Of a stretch of 13,665 nt of DNA, positions 11,236 through 13,665 are shown in pieces. The position numbers and the translations under genes were made by a program. The first letter of the stretch is position 1, and every line of letters starts with the position of its first letter. The DNA is from Thermoplasmata archaeon (GTDB lineage Archaea > Thermoplasmatota > Thermoplasmata > Halarchaeoplasmatales > Halarchaeoplasmataceae). The notes below the pieces were generated by a model. The model saw nothing but the letters and a program-made list of their open reading frames with translations, did not search any database and had not been told where the DNA came from. Location of the stretch: positions 1 to 13,665 of the forward strand of contig SKVC01000053.1 in assembly GCA_007129655.1 (NCBI GenBank), given 5' to 3'.

Positions 11236-12147
11236 ATGGTATCTCTTAAAACCTCCGTCGCTGGTATCGAGTTGGAGAATCCTTTGATACTAGCTTCCGG
11301 GATATTAGGTCAAACAGCGTCTACGATTTCCAATATGTTTAAAGCCGGTTTCGGCGGAGTTGTAACGAAATCCATTGGTAAAGATCCTAGAAGCGGACAT
11401 CCGAATCCAACAATGTTGGAACTAGATACCGGCTTGCTTAATGCAATGGGACTTCCCAACCAAGGGATAGACTCTTTCGAAAACGAGCTAAAAGAGCTTT
11501 TTTCCATTGTAAGTGGTAAACCGATTATAGGCAGTATCTTCGCATCAAATTCCTCGGAATTTGTAGATTTAGCCGAGCGGATGGAGGATATCGGTGTTCA
11601 CGCACTGGAGTTGAATTTGAGCTGTCCCCACGCGAAGGGATACGGAGCGGCTATCGGACATGATACCGAAACAGCCGGTACCTCGGTATTGGAGGTTAAA
11701 AACGCTGTTGATATGCCTGTTTTTGCAAAACTTCCTCCGGCGGATAATATATCCGAAATTGCACAGGCTGTAGAGGGAGCTGGAGCCGATGCAATAGTAG
11801 CTATAAATACTCTCAAAGCCATGGCGATAAACTTGGAAACACGTAAGCCATTTTTAGGCAATAAAGTAGGGGGATACAGCGGTCCGGCGATCAAACCGGT
11901 GGGATTGCGTTGCGTTTATGAAAGTTATCAAACAGTAGATATCCCTGTTATCGGCTGTGGAGGTATAACCACGGGACGTGATGCCTTGGAATACGTGCTG
12001 GCCGGTGCCACAGCTCTTGAGATAGGTTCATCGATATATTATCGCGGAAAGGATGCACCACGGAAGATAGTAGAAGAGATGAAGTCAATCATGGAACAGC
12101 AGGAAATAGATAAGTTATCCGATATTATCGGTGCTGTACATGACTAG
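11236..12147 (+). CDS. pyrD: Dihydroorotate dehydrogenase, class 1 (probably 1B catalytic subunit)
   Basis: 303 residues, a full-length TIM-barrel DHODH. Landmarks: ENPLILASGILG (14-25), GLLNAMGLPNQG (66-77, substrate-loop Asn), ELNLSCPHAKGYG (125-137) with the family's SCP cysteine at 130, KLPP, VAINTLKAM, and the FMN-phosphate segment GCGGITTGRDALEYVLAGA followed by EIGSSIYYRG. The enzyme oxidises dihydroorotate to orotate in pyrimidine synthesis. Class 1B enzymes use Cys as catalytic base and work with an iron-sulfur/FAD subunit, PyrK; no pyrK lies in the window, so the 1B label rests on sequence resemblance. ATG 11236 follows GGGG by four bases. The downstream DUF2270 gene has its own TATA box just after this stop. 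Confidence 0.94.
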   Translation: MVSLKTSVAGIELENPLILASGILGQTASTISNMFKAGFGGVVTKSIGKDPRSGHPNPTMLELDTGLLNAMGLPNQGIDSFENELKELFSIVSGKPIIGSIFASNSSEFVDLAERMEDIGVHALELNLSCPHAKGYGAAIGHDTETAGTSVLEVKNAVDMPVFAKLPPADNISEIAQAVEGAGADAIVAINTLKAMAINLETRKPFLGNKVGGYSGPAIKPVGLRCVYESYQTVDIPVIGCGGITTGRDALEYVLAGATALEIGSSIYYRGKDAPRKIVEEMKSIMEQQEIDKLSDIIGAVHD

Positions 12148-12148
12148 A

Positions 12149-12157
12149 TTTATATAT
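12149..12157 (+). promoter_or_regulatory. TATA box of the DUF2270 gene
   Basis: TTTATATAT begins two bases after the pyrD stop. Its centre is about 28 bp before ATG 12181, predicting a leaderless or nearly leaderless transcript. This is the main reason to prefer ATG 12181 over GTG 12166, which would lie upstream of the predicted transcript. Confidence 0.55.
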
Positions 12158-12180
12158 GGCTCATCGTGTGCATCAAACGT

Positions 12181-12888
12181 ATGACGCTCACCGACCCTGA
12201 AGAATTTATCGAGGAACAGACCATCAACGAGTTCTCGACTATTCTGACTCATATGTACAGGGGAGAGATACAGAGGTCTTATAATTGGAGAGCTAGACTT
12301 GATGCTACAACAAACTGGGCTATACTTCTTTTATCTGCTTTGATAACTTGGACATACAGCGATCCCGGTTATCCGCATGAATTACTTTTATTCTCTTTGT
12401 TGTTCACATCTCTTCTCTTAGGCATAGAATCTAGGCGATTCATGTACTTCAATCTCTGGCATAGTCGTGTTAGAGCACTAGAAAGAGATTTTTTAGCAAG
12501 GTCTTTAAATCCAAAGGAAGAGGTTACCAGCCGTCGTTGGATGGCAGATCTAGCAAAGGACCTGAAAAATCCACATTTTAAGATATCTTATTGGGAGGCT
12601 ATTTCCCATCGATTAAGACATGTTTATGTTTGGCTTTTCACAATATGTGTGGTACTTTGGTTGGGAAAGCTGATTATACATCCCGCCCAAACAAATAAAC
12701 TGTCTGTAGTTGTGGCAAGGGCTCAGGTATTCGGTATTTCAGGAACAGTTGTATTCTCTGCATTGATAGCTTTTTTCATTGTAATAATTATCATCGCCCT
12801 TACTGTACCTAAGATATACAAAGAGGGTGATTGGGACAGCATAAAGTTAGATAAGAAATATATCGAAGAATGGGACAAGGATATCTAA
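12181..12888 (+). CDS. DUF2270 membrane protein, four predicted transmembrane helices
   Basis: 235 residues from ATG 12181 (240 from GTG 12166). The segment HMYRGEIQRSYNWRARLDATTNWAILLLSA, split by residue ~45 into a soluble lead and first helix, matches the DUF2270 family as I know it from haloarchaea. Helices are around residues 45-60 (WAILLLSALITWTY), 66-84 (LLLFSLLFTSLLLGIE), 146-164 (VYVWLFTICVVLWLG) and 180-207 (strongly hydrophobic, ending IALTVPK). The loop between helices 2 and 3 (~85-145) is charged and contains LWHSRVRALERDFLARSLNPKEE and WMADLAKDLKNPHFKIS, both family-like. No catalytic motif is evident and the function of the family is unknown to me. It converges with the aminopeptidase gene with one base between the stops. 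Confidence 0.85.
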   Translation: MTLTDPEEFIEEQTINEFSTILTHMYRGEIQRSYNWRARLDATTNWAILLLSALITWTYSDPGYPHELLLFSLLFTSLLLGIESRRFMYFNLWHSRVRALERDFLARSLNPKEEVTSRRWMADLAKDLKNPHFKISYWEAISHRLRHVYVWLFTICVVLWLGKLIIHPAQTNKLSVVVARAQVFGISGTVVFSALIAFFIVIIIIALTVPKIYKEGDWDSIKLDKKYIEEWDKDI

Positions 12889-12889
12889 A

Positions 12890-13665
12890 TCAAGCTGTTA
12901 GTACCTTCGCTCCGTTTTTTGTTATCATCAGAGTATGTTCCCTTTGTGTAACTATCCCGTCACTTTCTTCTATCAATAATGGATAAGACATCACGGCACC
13001 TCGCCTTTCCAACCGCTTAAGATTTTGTATGTAATCCTTAGAGTAGGTATGGCACCAATAGGATGCGAAGGGGAGTGAATTGAAATGGTCGTTAAGCCAG
13101 TTATAGAACTTCTCTTCTTCCTTATTTAATCTTCTTTTTCTGCGTAAGATGTATATCTCTCCCTTCCTAGAGTTTGCCACCCTGCCAACTCCATTGGTGG
13201 CGAAAGGTTCTATTGCTACCACCATACCTTCTTTTAAAACGCCTCTTCCCGAGCTGACATTAGGAATAGATAATCCGGAATGTAGTACGTATCTCTCCAA
13301 CCGGTGACCCGTAAGATTACGTATGGGTTTGAAACCGTAACCGTTTATGGTTCTCTCTATCTCGGCCCCTATCTCACGTACCTTTACGCCGGGGCTAACC
13401 AACTTTATAGCGTTTTTCAAGGCCTTTTCCGCCGCGGATATCATTTTTTTGTGTAAGTTCGTTTCGATCTCCACGGTCAATGCGGTATCGGCGATGTACC
13501 CGTCGACGTGACATCCTACATCTATCTTAACAACGTCGCCCGGCTTGAATATTTTACCGTCACCGGGATACGGTGTGTAATGGGCTCCGATGTTGTTAAC
13601 ACTTACATTGACTGGAAATGCCGGAAATGCACCTTTATCTCGTATGCATTTCTCCACTTCCTTTA
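12890..13665 (-). CDS. map: Methionine aminopeptidase, type II (5' end cut by window)
   Basis: About 258 residues are visible; archaeal enzymes are ~295, so roughly 40 N-terminal residues lie beyond the window. The frame stays open to the edge, and the apparent GTG at 13657 is an internal Val, not a start. Counting from that Val as residue 1, metal ligands are D46 and D57 (VKIDVGCHVDGYIADTAL), H118 (NLTGHRLERYVLHSG), E150 (VVAIEPFATNGVG) and the Glu of QREHTLMI near the end. H26 (HYTP) and H126 complete the type II active-site set. Spacings match the Pyrococcus enzyme closely, and the ~60-residue helical insert (after RRKRRLN) that defines type II is present. It removes the initiator Met from new proteins in the cytoplasm. 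Confidence 0.95.
   Translation of the reverse strand, partial: KEVEKCIRDKGAFPAFPVNVSVNNIGAHYTPYPGDGKIFKPGDVVKIDVGCHVDGYIADTALTVEIETNLHKKMISAAEKALKNAIKLVSPGVKVREIGAEIERTINGYGFKPIRNLTGHRLERYVLHSGLSIPNVSSGRGVLKEGMVVAIEPFATNGVGRVANSRKGEIYILRRKRRLNKEEEKFYNWLNDHFNSLPFASYWCHTYSKDYIQNLKRLERRGAVMSYPLLIEESDGIVTQREHTLMITKNGAKVLTA

Overview
This window reads as part of a euryarchaeal chromosome. The evidence is a PCNA clamp, an archaeal family B DNA polymerase, the archaeal form of the YchF GTPase, a type II methionine aminopeptidase, a DUF2270 membrane protein, TATA-box promoters instead of -10/-35 boxes, and a tRNA without an encoded CCA. Composition is moderately AT-rich. The PCNA and PolB sequences look closest to Thermoplasmatota-like lineages, but that placement is an impression from memory and not a computed result.

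Layout. 1-183 is the tail of a SlyD-like FKBP. 222-685 is a TATA box, a roughly 350-bp array of degenerate ~60-bp units carrying hairpins, and tRNA-Leu(CAG); this array is the most unusual object here. 957-2025 holds a small AbrB-type protein followed by an acylphosphatase domain fused to a long coiled coil with eight identical heptads. This pair is flanked by imperfect 36-bp direct repeats and by stretches that look like decayed sequence. 2026-2560 has no convincing gene and ends in the pcna promoter, whose leader contains a palindrome.

2561-9045 is an information-processing block. pcna (+) runs tail to tail into polB (-), leaving 7 bp. polB is the last gene of a minus-strand run TPR protein - ychF - polB, with a 14-bp ychF/polB overlap. 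Upstream on the same strand, each probably with its own promoter, are a coiled-coil protein with an acidic repeat and three zinc ribbons (9113-10351) and a RAD55/KaiC-like ATPase (10439-11149). ATPase, coiled-coil zinc-ribbon protein and TPR protein could be an ATPase-plus-scaffold module, but only gene order suggests this.

11236-13665: pyrD (class 1 dihydroorotate dehydrogenase) diverges from the ATPase gene. It is followed by a four-helix DUF2270 membrane protein with its own promoter, then by a convergent methionine aminopeptidase gene cut by the window end.

The genes with clear roles cover replication (PCNA, PolB), translation and protein maturation (YchF, tRNA-Leu, MetAP, FKBP) and pyrimidine synthesis (PyrD). 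The parts with no clear role are the hairpin array, the AbrB/acylphosphatase pair, the zinc-ribbon, TPR and ATPase trio, and DUF2270.
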